DNA of 64,000 nucleotides from Laceyella putida (lineage in GTDB: Bacteria > Bacillota > Bacilli > Thermoactinomycetales > Thermoactinomycetaceae), in contig NZ_JBHTBW010000062.1 of NCBI RefSeq assembly GCF_042665195.1, forward strand, positions 80,817-144,816. The letters run 5' to 3'. The translations under genes and the position numbers were made by a program. Shown here piece by piece: positions 24,434 to 33,552 of the stretch. Under the pieces are notes generated by a model. That model ran no database searches. It was not told the DNA's origin and worked only from the letters and a program-made list of their open reading frames with translations. Position 1 is the first letter of the stretch. Each line of letters begins with the position of its first letter.

Positions 24434-25099
24434 GTGAGTAAAACGTTTGCAATTATTGGACTGGGCCGATTTGGCGGAAGCGTGGCGCAAACGCTCCACA
24501 CGATGGGATATGAAGTGTTGGCCATCGATAAAGACCCCCAGCGTGTACAAGATATGTCGCAAGTGTTAACGCACGCAGTGGAAGCGGATACGACGGATGA
24601 AAATGCGTTGAAATCGCTCGGCATACGCAATTTTGATGTCGTCGTGGTTGCGATTGGCAACGATATTCAAGCGAGTATTTTGACAACACTGGTGCTTAAA
24701 GAAATCGGATGCCCGAAAGTCGTGGTGAAGGCCGTCAATGAGATGCAAGGCAAGGTGCTGAACAAGCTGGGCGCCGATCGCGTCGTCTTCCCTGAACGGG
24801 ATATGGGCGTACGCGTGGTTCATAGCTTAATCTCCCCCAACATCTTGGAGTATATTGAGTTGTCGGAGGACTACAGCATCATTGAGGTGATTGCCAGCGA
24901 ATTCTTTGATGGAAAAACGTTGCAAGAATTGGATATTCGGGCTCGGTTTGGCTGCAATGTGATGGCGATCAAAAATGGGGCCAAGTTCAATATCGCTCCA
25001 GCGGCCACGGATGTGATACATAAAGGTGATACCTTGGTTGTGATCGGCCACAACAAAGACTTGAAAAAACTGCAAGAAAAGACGGATGGCAATGAATAG
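24434..25099 (+). CDS. Potassium channel regulatory RCK protein (KtrA/KtrC type)
   Basis: 221 residues. TrkA-N domain with the nucleotide motif IIGLGRFGGSVAQTL and acidic strand end LAIDKD, then a TrkA-C domain (about 135-215). It forms a ring under a KtrB/KtrD channel and opens it on ATP, and can bind c-di-AMP through TrkA-C. No ktrB-like channel gene is adjacent, so it resembles the orphan KtrC arrangement. The GTG start has SD GGAGGTGA 6-7 bases ahead. Its end overlaps the next gene by 14 bases. Confidence 0.88.
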   Translation: MSKTFAIIGLGRFGGSVAQTLHTMGYEVLAIDKDPQRVQDMSQVLTHAVEADTTDENALKSLGIRNFDVVVVAIGNDIQASILTTLVLKEIGCPKVVVKAVNEMQGKVLNKLGADRVVFPERDMGVRVVHSLISPNILEYIELSEDYSIIEVIASEFFDGKTLQELDIRARFGCNVMAIKNGAKFNIAPAATDVIHKGDTLVVIGHNKDLKKLQEKTDGNE

Positions 25100-25898
25100 A
25101 CGTGTTTTGATTACTTCGCCCCAAAATGAACAAGTGAAACGCTGGAAGAAGTTGCATAGCAAAAAAGGACGGTTGCAGGAACAAGCGTTGTTGATTGAGG
25201 GAGAGCATCTGTTATTGGAAGCCCATACCGCTTCTGTAAGGTTTGAGGCGATATTGGTCAACAGTGAGAAAGCTGACGCTTGGCGGCGGATTGAGGGACG
25301 GTTGCCGATGGATGTGGTGGTATATGAGTTGGCCCCCGCCATCTTTGATGCCTTGGTGGACACAGAAACGCCGCAAGGAGTGGCGGCGGTCATTTCGATA
25401 CCGGTCTGGCCGCGGGAAGCTTGGTTGGAAAAAGAAGGGGATTTGACGTATCTATTACTCGATGCGATTCAAGATCCCGGCAATCTCGGGACGATGATAC
25501 GGACCGCCCAAGCGGCGGGAGTCGATGGAATCCTGTTGGGGAAAGGGACGGTGGACCCGTTTAATGCCAAAGTGGTGCGCGCGGCCATGGGCGCGATTTT
25601 TCGTGTGCCGCTCATTCAAATGGATTTGGCAGAGGCGATTCCCCTTTTGCAAGCGCATGGGGTGACCATCGTAAACACCTCTCCGCATGCCGGTGCATAT
25701 CATTTTGATTATCCATATCCATCGAGAGTGGCGCTCCTGTTGGGCAATGAAGGCAGAGGTGTGGATGAAAAGCACCTCGCGCACGTGGATGCGGCCATCA
25801 AAATTCCCATGCCGGGAGAGACAGAATCATTGAATGTTTCCATAACCAGCGCTATTTTGATGTATGAGCGAATTCGCCAACAATTTCAGGGAAGGTAA
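25086..25898 (+). CDS. TrmH-family RNA 2'-O-ribose methyltransferase (YsgA-like)
   Basis: 270 residues. N-terminal substrate-binding part (QALLIEGEHLLLEA) and a C-terminal SPOUT knot with the three SpoU motifs: DAIQDPGNLGTMIRTAQAAG, LLLGNEGRG and MPGETESLNVSITSAILMYE. Methylates a ribose in rRNA or tRNA; the site is not known for this subfamily. Starts at ATG 25086 (or 25092) inside the end of the RCK gene, without a clear SD, so translation is probably coupled. Lies directly before the pheS leader as in B. subtilis. Confidence 0.9.
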   Translation: MAMNRRVLITSPQNEQVKRWKKLHSKKGRLQEQALLIEGEHLLLEAHTASVRFEAILVNSEKADAWRRIEGRLPMDVVVYELAPAIFDALVDTETPQGVAAVISIPVWPREAWLEKEGDLTYLLLDAIQDPGNLGTMIRTAQAAGVDGILLGKGTVDPFNAKVVRAAMGAIFRVPLIQMDLAEAIPLLQAHGVTIVNTSPHAGAYHFDYPYPSRVALLLGNEGRGVDEKHLAHVDAAIKIPMPGETESLNVSITSAILMYERIRQQFQGR

Positions 25899-25974
25899 CA
25901 GTTGCAGGTTGACTTTGGCTTGGCTTATAATATTAAATAATTTAATCTGACAATGGTTTTGGATGTCAAAAGCG

Positions 25975-26218
25975 ATGACAGAGAAGAGTAAGCAGTGTAA
26001 CCTTTCAGGGAGGAGATGCCGTGACTGGAAGCGTCTCTAAGGAATAGGCTGCTGAAGTTCGCTCTGGAGCTGTCCCCTGAAAACAAGGTGAGTAGGGGGA
26101 ACCGGTTTGGCCGTTATCTCTGTGAAGTGGAAAAGAGGGGGAAGTCTGTCTTCTTTTCAAAAAGGGTGGTACCGCGAATCTCTCGTCCCTTTGGGCGTGG
26201 GATTTTTTTATTTTTATA
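25975..26218 (+). promoter_or_regulatory. T-box leader (Phe) controlling pheS-pheT
   Basis: The conserved T-box AGGGTGGTACCGCG is at 26163-26176. An AGAGAAGAGTA start of stem I lies near 25980. A candidate specifier codon TTC (Phe) is at 26058-26060, in GCTGAAGTTCGC. The terminator stem AATCTC...CGTCC/GGGCG...GGGATT and a T-run end at 26218. Uncharged tRNA-Phe would stabilise the antiterminator and allow pheST expression. The specifier is inferred from position and the downstream genes. Confidence 0.92.
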
Positions 26219-26238
26219 AGAAGAAGGGAGTTTCGATA

Positions 26239-27240
26239 ATGCGCGAACGTTTAGCGAGCTTGCAAGATGAAGCGGCAATTGCGATTGCCAATGCAGAGAG
26301 TTTGGACGCGTTACGGGAGCTTAAAGTCAAATACTTAGGGAAAAAGGGCGAATTGACCAGTGTGCTGCGCGGTATGGGAAGTTTGCCACCGGAAGAGCGC
26401 CCGGTGATCGGTGCCTTGGCAAATGAGATTCGTGCCCAACTGGAAACGTTGATTGCCGAGAAAGAAGAGGCGTTTGAAGAAGCTGTGCTGAATCAGCAAT
26501 TGGCTGATGAAACGATTGATGTCACGTTGCCTGGAGCCCCGATCAAAGTGGGTTCGGTTCATCCGCTGAATCTGGTGATTGAACAGATGGAAGACGTTTT
26601 TATCGGAATGGGTTTTGAGATTGCTGAAGGTCCTGAAGTGGAGACGGATAAATATAACTTTGAAGCGTTAAACTTGCCCAAAGAGCATCCGGCGCGCGAT
26701 ATGCAAGATTCGTTCTACATCACGCCGGAGACATTGTTGCGCACGCACACCTCTTCAGTGCAAGTGCGCACCTTGGAAAAAAAAGAAGGACATGTGCCCG
26801 TACGGATCATTTGTCCAGGAAAGGTATATCGACGCGATGACGATGATGCGACGCATTCTCACCAATTTACGCAAGTGGAAGGTTTGGTCGTGGATCGCGG
26901 CGTGTCGATGAGTGAATTGAACGGTGTCCTGTTGGCGCTGATTGAGAAAATGTTTGGCGAAGGGACGGAGATGCGCTTACGCCCAAGCTATTTCCCATTT
27001 ACCGAGCCAAGCGTAGAGGTGGACATCTACCATCCCGAAAAAGGCTGGGTGGAGATTCTGGGAGCCGGCATGGTTCATCCTCGCGTCTTGGAAAAAGCGG
27101 GCTACAATCCGGAGCGCTATTCTGGCTTCGCTTTCGGAATCGGGGTGGAGCGGATCGCGATGCTGAAATATGACATTGATGACATTCGTCATTTTTACAA
27201 TAATGACCTGCGTTTCTTGCGCCAATTCCGTTCTGAGTGA
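26239..27240 (+). CDS. pheS: Phenylalanine-tRNA ligase alpha subunit
   Basis: 333 residues. N-terminal coiled coil (RERLASLQDEAAIAI ... LRELKVKYLGKKGEL), then the class II catalytic domain with motif 2 GKVYRRDDDDATHSHQFTQVEG and motif 3 GFAFGIGVERIAMLKY. The ATG at 26239 follows AAGAAGGGA and lies after the T-box terminator; the earlier in-frame start at 26107 lies inside the T-box leader and is rejected. Forms the alpha2beta2 enzyme with PheT, 13 bases downstream. Confidence 0.96.
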   Translation: MRERLASLQDEAAIAIANAESLDALRELKVKYLGKKGELTSVLRGMGSLPPEERPVIGALANEIRAQLETLIAEKEEAFEEAVLNQQLADETIDVTLPGAPIKVGSVHPLNLVIEQMEDVFIGMGFEIAEGPEVETDKYNFEALNLPKEHPARDMQDSFYITPETLLRTHTSSVQVRTLEKKEGHVPVRIICPGKVYRRDDDDATHSHQFTQVEGLVVDRGVSMSELNGVLLALIEKMFGEGTEMRLRPSYFPFTEPSVEVDIYHPEKGWVEILGAGMVHPRVLEKAGYNPERYSGFAFGIGVERIAMLKYDIDDIRHFYNNDLRFLRQFRSE

Positions 27241-27253
27241 GGAGTGAAATCAT

Positions 27254-29671
27254 ATGTTAGTATCTTACGAATGGTTATCTCAATATGTGGATTTAGAAGG
27301 GATTTCTCCTGAAGATATTGCTGAAGAGTTAAATCGGACGGGTATTGAAGTAGAAGTGATTTACACCCGTGATCCCGGGGTGTCCGGTGTTGTGATTGGG
27401 GAAGTGATGTCGGTTGAGCGCCATCCTGAAGCGGACCGTCTGAATGTCTGCTTGGTAAACGTAGGGAAAGGGCAAGTGTTGCAAATTGTATGCGGCGCGA
27501 AAAACGTGGCGGCTGGGCAACGGGTGCCTGTCGCTTTGGTTGGGGCCAAACTGCCGGGTGGCCTGCATATTAAAAAAGCCCAATTGCGCGGGGTGGAATC
27601 GAACGGGATGATTTGTTCCGCCCAAGAGTTGGGTTTCCCGGAAAAGGTGCTGATGAAAGAGCAGACCGAAGGCATTTTGGTGCTGGAGGCAGATGCGCCG
27701 ATCGGCACCGACATTAAAGAATACTTAAGCATGAATGACCAAGTGATTGAATTGCAATTAACGCCGAACCGTTCCGATTGTTTGGGAATGATCGGGGTGG
27801 CTTATGAAGTGGCGGCGATTTTTGACCGTGAGTTGCGTTTGCCCATGATGCAACAGCTCCCTCCGCAATATGAGGCGCCGCTCAATATTTACATCGAATC
27901 TGAAGAAGATTGCCCTTTTTATGCGGCCCAAGTGGTGCATGACCTCAAAGTGGGGCCTTCTCCCCAATGGATGCAAAACCGCTTGATCTCGGCGGGGATT
28001 CGTCCAATCAACAATATTGTTGACATTACGAACTACGTCATGCTCGAGACCGGTCAACCATTGCATGCCTTTGATTACAACCAGGTTCAAGAGGGGCAAA
28101 TCGTCGTCCGCCGCGCTTTGGCTGGCGAACAGATCGTGACCCTGGACAGTGTTCCCCGCACATGTGACCAAGAGATGTTGCTGATTACCGACGGAGAAAA
28201 ACCCTTGGCTTTGGCGGGGGTCATGGGTGGGGAATCTTCCGAGGTGACGGATCAGACGGTGACGATTTTGTTGGAAGCCGCTTTCTTTGATCCACAAGTG
28301 GTACGGCAAACGTCTCGCAAACTGGGCTTGCGTTCCGACGCGAGCGCGCGGTTTGAAAAAGGGGTGGATCCGGAAGGTATTTTGCCGGCATTAGCCCGGG
28401 CTGTGCAATTGCTCTGTCAAATCGCCGGTGGCGCCGTAGCTTCTGAGCCATTAGTGAAAAAAGCGGGCGATGTCGAAGATATCGTCATCGACCTGCGCCA
28501 CGAACGATTGGTGAATCTCTTGGGTGTACAGTTAAGCCAGGAAGAAGTGGTGGATATCTTCCGTCGTTTGCGGTTCCCGATCGAAACCACTGAAGGGGGC
28601 TATGCTGTGCAAGTCCCGACCAGACGCCCCGATATCACGATTGAAGTGGATTTGATCGAAGAAGTGGCGCGGCTGTATGGTTATGACCGCATTCCCACCA
28701 CGTTGCCATGGGGCCAGCAACCACCGGGTGGGTTGACTGAGGAGCAGAAGGTGCGTCGGGTGATTCGTCATACCTTAAGGGACTTGGGACTCTCTGAGGT
28801 GTTGACATATAGCTTAACTTCCCAAGCGCTGGAACAAGAAGTGGCTTCCCTGTACACTGTGGAAACCCATATTCCGCTGGCCATGCCGATGAGCAACGAA
28901 CACGCCGTGTTGCGCACCAACCTGCTTCCGCATTTGATTGAAACGGCTGCGTATAACCAGCGCCATGGGAATGAACGCGTGCAGATCTTTGAATTGGCTC
29001 GGGTGTATCTGCCTAACACGGCGGAAGGGCAAGTTTTGCCAGAAGAGCGGTTAGTCCTGGCCGGGTTATTGACGGGAAAACAACACACCAGCATCTGGAA
29101 AGGGGAGGCATTGCCAGCCGGTGATTTCTACACGGCCAAAGGGGTATTAGAAGCGCTGTTCACGCGCTTGGGCGTCTTTGACGTGGAATATCAGGCTGTT
29201 GCTCCACATGGTTTCCACCCTGGTCGCACCGCTCAGATATTGATTAACGGAGAGTTTGTCGGCTTGCTTGGTGAACTCCATCCAACATTGGCGAAGAAAT
29301 ATGATTTGCTTCGCCCCGTCGCGTTCCAAGTCGATGCGGAAAAACTGATCGCGGCCATAGAGGGCCCATTGGTGTATCAGCCGATTCCGCGTGTTCCAGC
29401 GGTTACGCGTGACTTGGCCGTGATTGTCGATGAAGAGACGCCAGTCGGTTTATTGGAAGCAGGAATTTGGCAAGCGGGTGGAGAATTGATTGAGTCTGTG
29501 GCACTGTTTGACGTTTTTGCGGGAGAACAGATTGGCGCGGGCAAGAAAAACGTCGCATTCTCGTTAGCTTATCGCGCAGCGGATCGCACCTTGACAGATG
29601 AGGAAGTTTCTGAAGTGCATGCGCGTGTAGTCAACCATCTTGCGGAGGCATTTGGCGCCAAATTGCGTTAA
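27254..29671 (+). CDS. pheT: Phenylalanine-tRNA ligase beta subunit
   Basis: 805 residues, full length. Domains in order: N-terminal fold (LVSYEWLSQYVDL), EMAP/OB tRNA-binding domain (about 40-155), B3/B4 editing domain (about 210-400, NNIVDITNYVMLETGQPLHAFD), B5 (about 405-475), catalytic-like core and the C-terminal FDX-ACB tRNA-anticodon domain (about 710-805, VPAVTRDLAVIVDE). It recognises tRNA-Phe and removes mischarged Tyr. Same operon as pheS under the T-box. In B. subtilis rnhC follows; here zapA follows directly. Confidence 0.97.
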   Translation: MLVSYEWLSQYVDLEGISPEDIAEELNRTGIEVEVIYTRDPGVSGVVIGEVMSVERHPEADRLNVCLVNVGKGQVLQIVCGAKNVAAGQRVPVALVGAKLPGGLHIKKAQLRGVESNGMICSAQELGFPEKVLMKEQTEGILVLEADAPIGTDIKEYLSMNDQVIELQLTPNRSDCLGMIGVAYEVAAIFDRELRLPMMQQLPPQYEAPLNIYIESEEDCPFYAAQVVHDLKVGPSPQWMQNRLISAGIRPINNIVDITNYVMLETGQPLHAFDYNQVQEGQIVVRRALAGEQIVTLDSVPRTCDQEMLLITDGEKPLALAGVMGGESSEVTDQTVTILLEAAFFDPQVVRQTSRKLGLRSDASARFEKGVDPEGILPALARAVQLLCQIAGGAVASEPLVKKAGDVEDIVIDLRHERLVNLLGVQLSQEEVVDIFRRLRFPIETTEGGYAVQVPTRRPDITIEVDLIEEVARLYGYDRIPTTLPWGQQPPGGLTEEQKVRRVIRHTLRDLGLSEVLTYSLTSQALEQEVASLYTVETHIPLAMPMSNEHAVLRTNLLPHLIETAAYNQRHGNERVQIFELARVYLPNTAEGQVLPEERLVLAGLLTGKQHTSIWKGEALPAGDFYTAKGVLEALFTRLGVFDVEYQAVAPHGFHPGRTAQILINGEFVGLLGELHPTLAKKYDLLRPVAFQVDAEKLIAAIEGPLVYQPIPRVPAVTRDLAVIVDEETPVGLLEAGIWQAGGELIESVALFDVFAGEQIGAGKKNVAFSLAYRAADRTLTDEEVSEVHARVVNHLAEAFGAKLR

Positions 29672-29714
29672 CAGTAAGGCGGTAATCGGCCTGTATGCAC
29701 CATCTAGCTGAGAA

Positions 29715-29736
29715 CCTTCACCTTCCGTGAAGGAGG
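29715..29736 (+). promoter_or_regulatory. Hairpin overlapping the zapA ribosome binding site
   Basis: CCTTCAC (29715-29721) pairs with GTGAAGG (29727-29733) over a 5-base loop. The SD AAGGAGG is at 29730-29736, so four of its bases are inside the stem. It may damp zapA translation. Confidence 0.5.
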
Positions 29737-29743
29737 CGGTAAG

Positions 29744-29992
29744 ATGAAAAATAAACTGAGTGTTGAGATCTATGGACAACAGTATAATTTGACCGGCAAA
29801 GCGAGCCCGGGACATATGCGTCAGGTGGCGAGCCATGTGGATGAGAAGATGCGACAGATCGCCGACAAAAATCCCCGGCTCGACACGACGCGGTTGGCCG
29901 TGTTGTCCGCGGTCAACATTGCAGATGAGTTTTTGAAGCTGAAACAAGAACATGATGAAATCATGCACCTGATCGAGGATGAGGAACCATAG
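29744..29992 (+). CDS. zapA: Cell division protein ZapA
   Basis: 82 residues. Short N-terminal globular part (KLSVEIYGQQYNLTG) with the family SPGHMRQVASHVDEKM, then a coiled coil (about 50-80). It bundles FtsZ filaments and stabilises the Z-ring. Located between pheT and cvpA as in B. subtilis (yshA), but without rnhC in between. cvpA starts 9 bases later. Its SD is partly held in a hairpin. Confidence 0.92.
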   Translation: MKNKLSVEIYGQQYNLTGKASPGHMRQVASHVDEKMRQIADKNPRLDTTRLAVLSAVNIADEFLKLKQEHDEIMHLIEDEEP

Positions 29993-30001
29993 GAGGATCT
30001 G

Positions 30002-30526
30002 ATGAATACGTTTGATCTCATTGTGCTACTCTTATTGGTCGGGGCTGTTTTTCAAGGGTATCAGCGAGGATTGGTGTTACAGGCCGCCTCGCTCCTTTGT
30101 TATGCGATCAGCATTTGGATAGCGTACCAGTTTGCGGATGAATTGGCCCCGGTTTTGGCGAAAGCTTGGCCTTTGCCTGAAACGGGTGAGACGGCCTTGC
30201 TCTCTTTTCTGCGCGTGAATCAGTTGCTTTATTCGGCTGTTGCGTTCGTGATTTTGATGTTTGGCAGCCGGATCGTGTTGTCGCTGGCGGTCACATTCAT
30301 CAATCAAGTGGCTAAGTTGCCCGTGGTGTCCATCTTTAACCGTTCTGGCGGGGTGGTGTTCGCCTTGGCCAAGATCACGATTGTGACAATCGTGGTGGTG
30401 CATTTGCTAACCATCTTGCCTTGGGCAACCGGACAAGCGGCGATGAAAGAATCCTTCGTGGCGCAAACATGCATCCAAATGACCCCGACGTTGACCAAAG
30501 AAATGAAGATGTGGTTCAATCAATGA
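30002..30526 (+). CDS. cvpA: CvpA-family membrane protein (YshB)
   Basis: 174 residues with four membrane segments: FDLIVLLLLVGAVFQGYQRG at the start is the CvpA mark, followed by segments near 25-45, 75-95 and 125-145. Named after colicin V production in E. coli; its function in Bacilli is unknown, though the zapA-cvpA-polX-mutS2 order is widely conserved. SD AGGAGG precedes the ATG. Its stop codon is part of the terminator hairpin. Confidence 0.88.
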   Translation: MNTFDLIVLLLLVGAVFQGYQRGLVLQAASLLCYAISIWIAYQFADELAPVLAKAWPLPETGETALLSFLRVNQLLYSAVAFVILMFGSRIVLSLAVTFINQVAKLPVVSIFNRSGGVVFALAKITIVTIVVVHLLTILPWATGQAAMKESFVAQTCIQMTPTLTKEMKMWFNQ

Positions 30527-30565
30527 AAAAATCACCTTGTCTCTTGGACAAGGTGATTTTTTCAT
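30523..30565. terminator. Strong terminator after cvpA
   Basis: A 19-bp perfect inverted repeat (30523-30541 with 30547-30565), five-base loop, with A-run on the left and T-run on the right. It can serve both cvpA and the convergent minus-strand gene. Confidence 0.93.
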
Positions 30566-30594
30566 GAAGTGAAGTTGGATTGTATTTAGGTAGA

Positions 30595-31554
30595 TCAATC
30601 GGGTTTGCGGTGCTCAAGCAGTTTCTTGGCCAACGGGTTTACGATTTCGTGTCCGCGCAGTTGGGTGCGCCAATGGGTGGGAATGGCTTGGATTCCATCG
30701 CGGAGACCGGCGAGTCCCCCGACGATCGCCGCATTGGTGTCGGTATCTTGTCCCAGTTGAATGGCCGCTTTGACCGCGCCGACATACGTGTCGTTCTTTA
30801 GCGACAAACGGGCGGCATGGAGGCTGGCGACCACATAGCCGCTTCCATCGCTGAACGGCTCGCTGTCTGGCCGGATTTCCCATTCCAGCGCTTGTTCATG
30901 TGTCGGCTGATTTTTATAAATATCACGCAGGACCCTTAAAGCATCGGCGTAGGCTTCCTCCCAAGGGAGGCCCTGGATTAAACGCCGTGCCCAAAGGCAG
31001 TAAAGAGCGCAACAGGCTTGATTCGTTTCGTGGCCATGGGTGACCACGGATTGGAGATGCGCGTCATGGACCAAGGCTTCATCCGTTCCGAGATGCCAAA
31101 GGGCAAGCGGCAAAACGCGCATCAACGAGCCGTTGCCTTTTCCTTCCGAACGGATAAAGCCCGCTTTGGCAGGTGGAACCCCATGATGCTGAATCGCGCG
31201 GAGCGCTTCGCTGGTTTGGACGCCGATATCAAACACATTTTGGTCAACCGCATATTCGCCACGCTCAGCCCAGGCGATGATGCGTGTAGCAAAGTCGTTG
31301 ACATCCAGTTGGTCGCATGTTAGCAAAGAATCCAACAGAGCCAAGGCCTGGGCACCATCATCCGACCAAGTGCCTGGCGGAATCGATGGATAGGTGCGGG
31401 AGAAATCGGTTGGCGGTTGCATATCGATTTGATCCGCCGGGGGAAGTTCGTGAGCTTGTTTAAATTCGTAAGGGACCCCAAGGGCGTCGCCGATCAGTAG
31501 ACCCCATAATCCCCCCAAGATGCGATCTTCCATGCTGAGTTGAGATTGTGCCAT
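30595..31554 (-). CDS. ADP-ribosylglycohydrolase family protein (DraG-like)
   Basis: 319 residues. Conserved blocks: GLWGLLIGDALGVPYEF, TWSDDGAQALALLDSLL (the acidic pair of the binuclear metal site) and GQDTDTNAAIVGGLAGL near the end. Such enzymes remove ADP-ribose from Arg, other residues or nucleic acids, or hydrolyse related nucleotides. The substrate here is unknown; no ADP-ribosyltransferase gene is near. The ATG at 31554 is preferred because AAAGGAAC lies 7 bases ahead. The gene is an insertion between cvpA and polX relative to B. subtilis. Confidence 0.88.
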   Translation of the reverse strand: MAQSQLSMEDRILGGLWGLLIGDALGVPYEFKQAHELPPADQIDMQPPTDFSRTYPSIPPGTWSDDGAQALALLDSLLTCDQLDVNDFATRIIAWAERGEYAVDQNVFDIGVQTSEALRAIQHHGVPPAKAGFIRSEGKGNGSLMRVLPLALWHLGTDEALVHDAHLQSVVTHGHETNQACCALYCLWARRLIQGLPWEEAYADALRVLRDIYKNQPTHEQALEWEIRPDSEPFSDGSGYVVASLHAARLSLKNDTYVGAVKAAIQLGQDTDTNAAIVGGLAGLRDGIQAIPTHWRTQLRGHEIVNPLAKKLLEHRKPD

Positions 31555-31742
31555 GGGAATGTTCCTTTCCATTGAGTGATCAACTTCATTATAAAACAAA
31601 ATCGGGGGGCGGAAAGGGCGATTGCGCGGGCGACAAGAGATTGACATAACCGGGGCCGTGTCAGGTCAACAGGTCCCAACCTTTTTGTGCCCACAAGCTG
31701 TGCCTTTTTGGATAGAATAGGAAAGACAGGAGGGACAGAAAG

Positions 31743-33464
31743 ATGAACAACAAACAAATCGCAGGCGTATTGAACCAATTGGCCGACTTGATGGAGATCA
31801 GCGGTGAAAATGGGTTTAAAGTGAATGCTTATCGGCGGGCGGCGCGCACGGCGGAAAATCATCGCACGCCTCTTCGGGAAATGCTGAACCGTTTGGTGGA
31901 ATTACCCGGGATCGGCAAGGGAACCGCAGGGGTGATTGAAGAGATTGTGACGACAGGGACAACTTCGCTGCTGGAAGAGTTGAGGCAAACGTTACCCCCC
32001 GCTTTGCCGGATTTGTTGCACTTGCCTGGCATGGGGCCCCGTTCGATCTATCTGTTATATAAGGAATTGAATGTGGTTGACCTCCCCACATTGCAAGCGG
32101 CGGCTGAACAAGGAAAAATACGGTCTTTAAGCGGATTTGGCCCCAAAAAGGAACAGAAGATCCTGGAAGCGATTCAGCATGTTAAAAACCGCCCCGACCG
32201 TCATTTGTTGCATGAGGCACTTATCGTGGCCGAGAGATTGAGCGCGCATTTGCAAGGAATGGAAGAGGTACAGCGGATGGAACTGGCGGGGAGTTTGCGC
32301 AGGCAGAAAGAAACCATTAAGGACATTGATTTCGTGATTGCGACGGTGGCCCCCCGGCAATTGGGAGAGCGCATTGTATCCTTGCCGGAAGTGCGAGAAA
32401 TCGTCGGACAAGGGGAGACCAAGGTCAGTGTGCGGGTGGCGGTTGGTGAAGTGGAGATGGGGGTGGACTTCCGTCTGGTCACGCCTGAGCAATTTGCCAG
32501 CGCGCTCCATCATTTTACGGGATCGACGGAACATAACATCCGCATACGCCAAAGAGCCAAAGAATTGGGATGGAAAGTGAGCGAATATGGCATCTTGGAT
32601 GGGGAAACGGGGGAAGTGACCACATTTGCGGACGAGGCCCAATTCTTCCGCCAGTTAGGTCTCTCTTATGTACCGCCGGAATTGAGGGAAGATCGCGGCG
32701 AGATGGAACGGGCAAGAGTTGGTGAACTGCCCCGGCTCATTTCCGATGCAGACATCCGAGCCGATTTACATATGCATACCGAGTTCAGCGATGGCGCCGA
32801 TTCCATCTATGACATGGCCATCGCGGCGAAAGCCAAAGGCTATGAATATATAGCGATTACCGACCATTCCCAATCATTGAAAGTGGCGAATGGACTCACG
32901 GTGGATGAATTGATTGCGCAATGGCAAGAAATCGAGCAAGTGAATCGGGAGATTACCGATATTACCATTCTCAAAGGGGCCGAAGTCGACATCTTGCCAG
33001 ACGGCAAATTGGATTATCCCGATGAAATCTTGGCCCAGCTCGATTTAGTCATTGCCGCCGTCCACACAAGCATGAAACAGGATGAACAAACGATGACCAG
33101 GCGAATCATTGCGGCCATGGAGAATCCCCATGTGCACATGTTGGCCCATCCGACAGGAAGGTTGCTGTTGCGCCGGGAGGCTTACGCTTTGGATATCGAC
33201 GCCATTTTCAAAACAGCGCAAGCGACCGGTACGATCATCGAATTAAACGCCAATCCGCATCGCCTTGACCTGAGCGATGTGCTATTGCAAAAAGCAAAAG
33301 AGGAGTATGGCCTTACGTTTGCGATTAATACCGACGCGCATTCCGTGCATGGCCAGGATGTGATGCGTTATGGAGTGGCCACAGCCAGACGGGGTTGGTT
33401 GGAAGCGAAAGATGTGGTCAATACGTATCCGTTGGCAGAATTGAAAAAGAGATTGATCAAATAA
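31743..33464 (+). CDS. polX: Bacterial DNA polymerase X with PHP domain
   Basis: 573 residues. N-terminal helix-hairpin-helix repeats (about 50-130: ELPGIGKGTAG, LPGMGPRSIYLL), a family X nucleotidyltransferase core (GSLRRQKETIKDIDFVIA) and a C-terminal PHP phosphoesterase (about 335-570) with DLHMHTEFSDG, AITDHS and NANPHRLDL. Gap-filling polymerase with 3'-5' exonuclease and AP-endonuclease activity known for B. subtilis PolX (YshC). SD AGGAGGGA. mutS2 lies one gene further on; both act in genome maintenance. Confidence 0.95.
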   Translation: MNNKQIAGVLNQLADLMEISGENGFKVNAYRRAARTAENHRTPLREMLNRLVELPGIGKGTAGVIEEIVTTGTTSLLEELRQTLPPALPDLLHLPGMGPRSIYLLYKELNVVDLPTLQAAAEQGKIRSLSGFGPKKEQKILEAIQHVKNRPDRHLLHEALIVAERLSAHLQGMEEVQRMELAGSLRRQKETIKDIDFVIATVAPRQLGERIVSLPEVREIVGQGETKVSVRVAVGEVEMGVDFRLVTPEQFASALHHFTGSTEHNIRIRQRAKELGWKVSEYGILDGETGEVTTFADEAQFFRQLGLSYVPPELREDRGEMERARVGELPRLISDADIRADLHMHTEFSDGADSIYDMAIAAKAKGYEYIAITDHSQSLKVANGLTVDELIAQWQEIEQVNREITDITILKGAEVDILPDGKLDYPDEILAQLDLVIAAVHTSMKQDEQTMTRRIIAAMENPHVHMLAHPTGRLLLRREAYALDIDAIFKTAQATGTIIELNANPHRLDLSDVLLQKAKEEYGLTFAINTDAHSVHGQDVMRYGVATARRGWLEAKDVVNTYPLAELKKRLIK

Positions 33465-33552
33465 AACCCTTTCGTTTGCAGAGGAATGAAATGGGACGGA
33501 GTTCGGCATAATAACGAAAAATACCAACCTGGGAAAGGGTTGTTGTTTGCTT

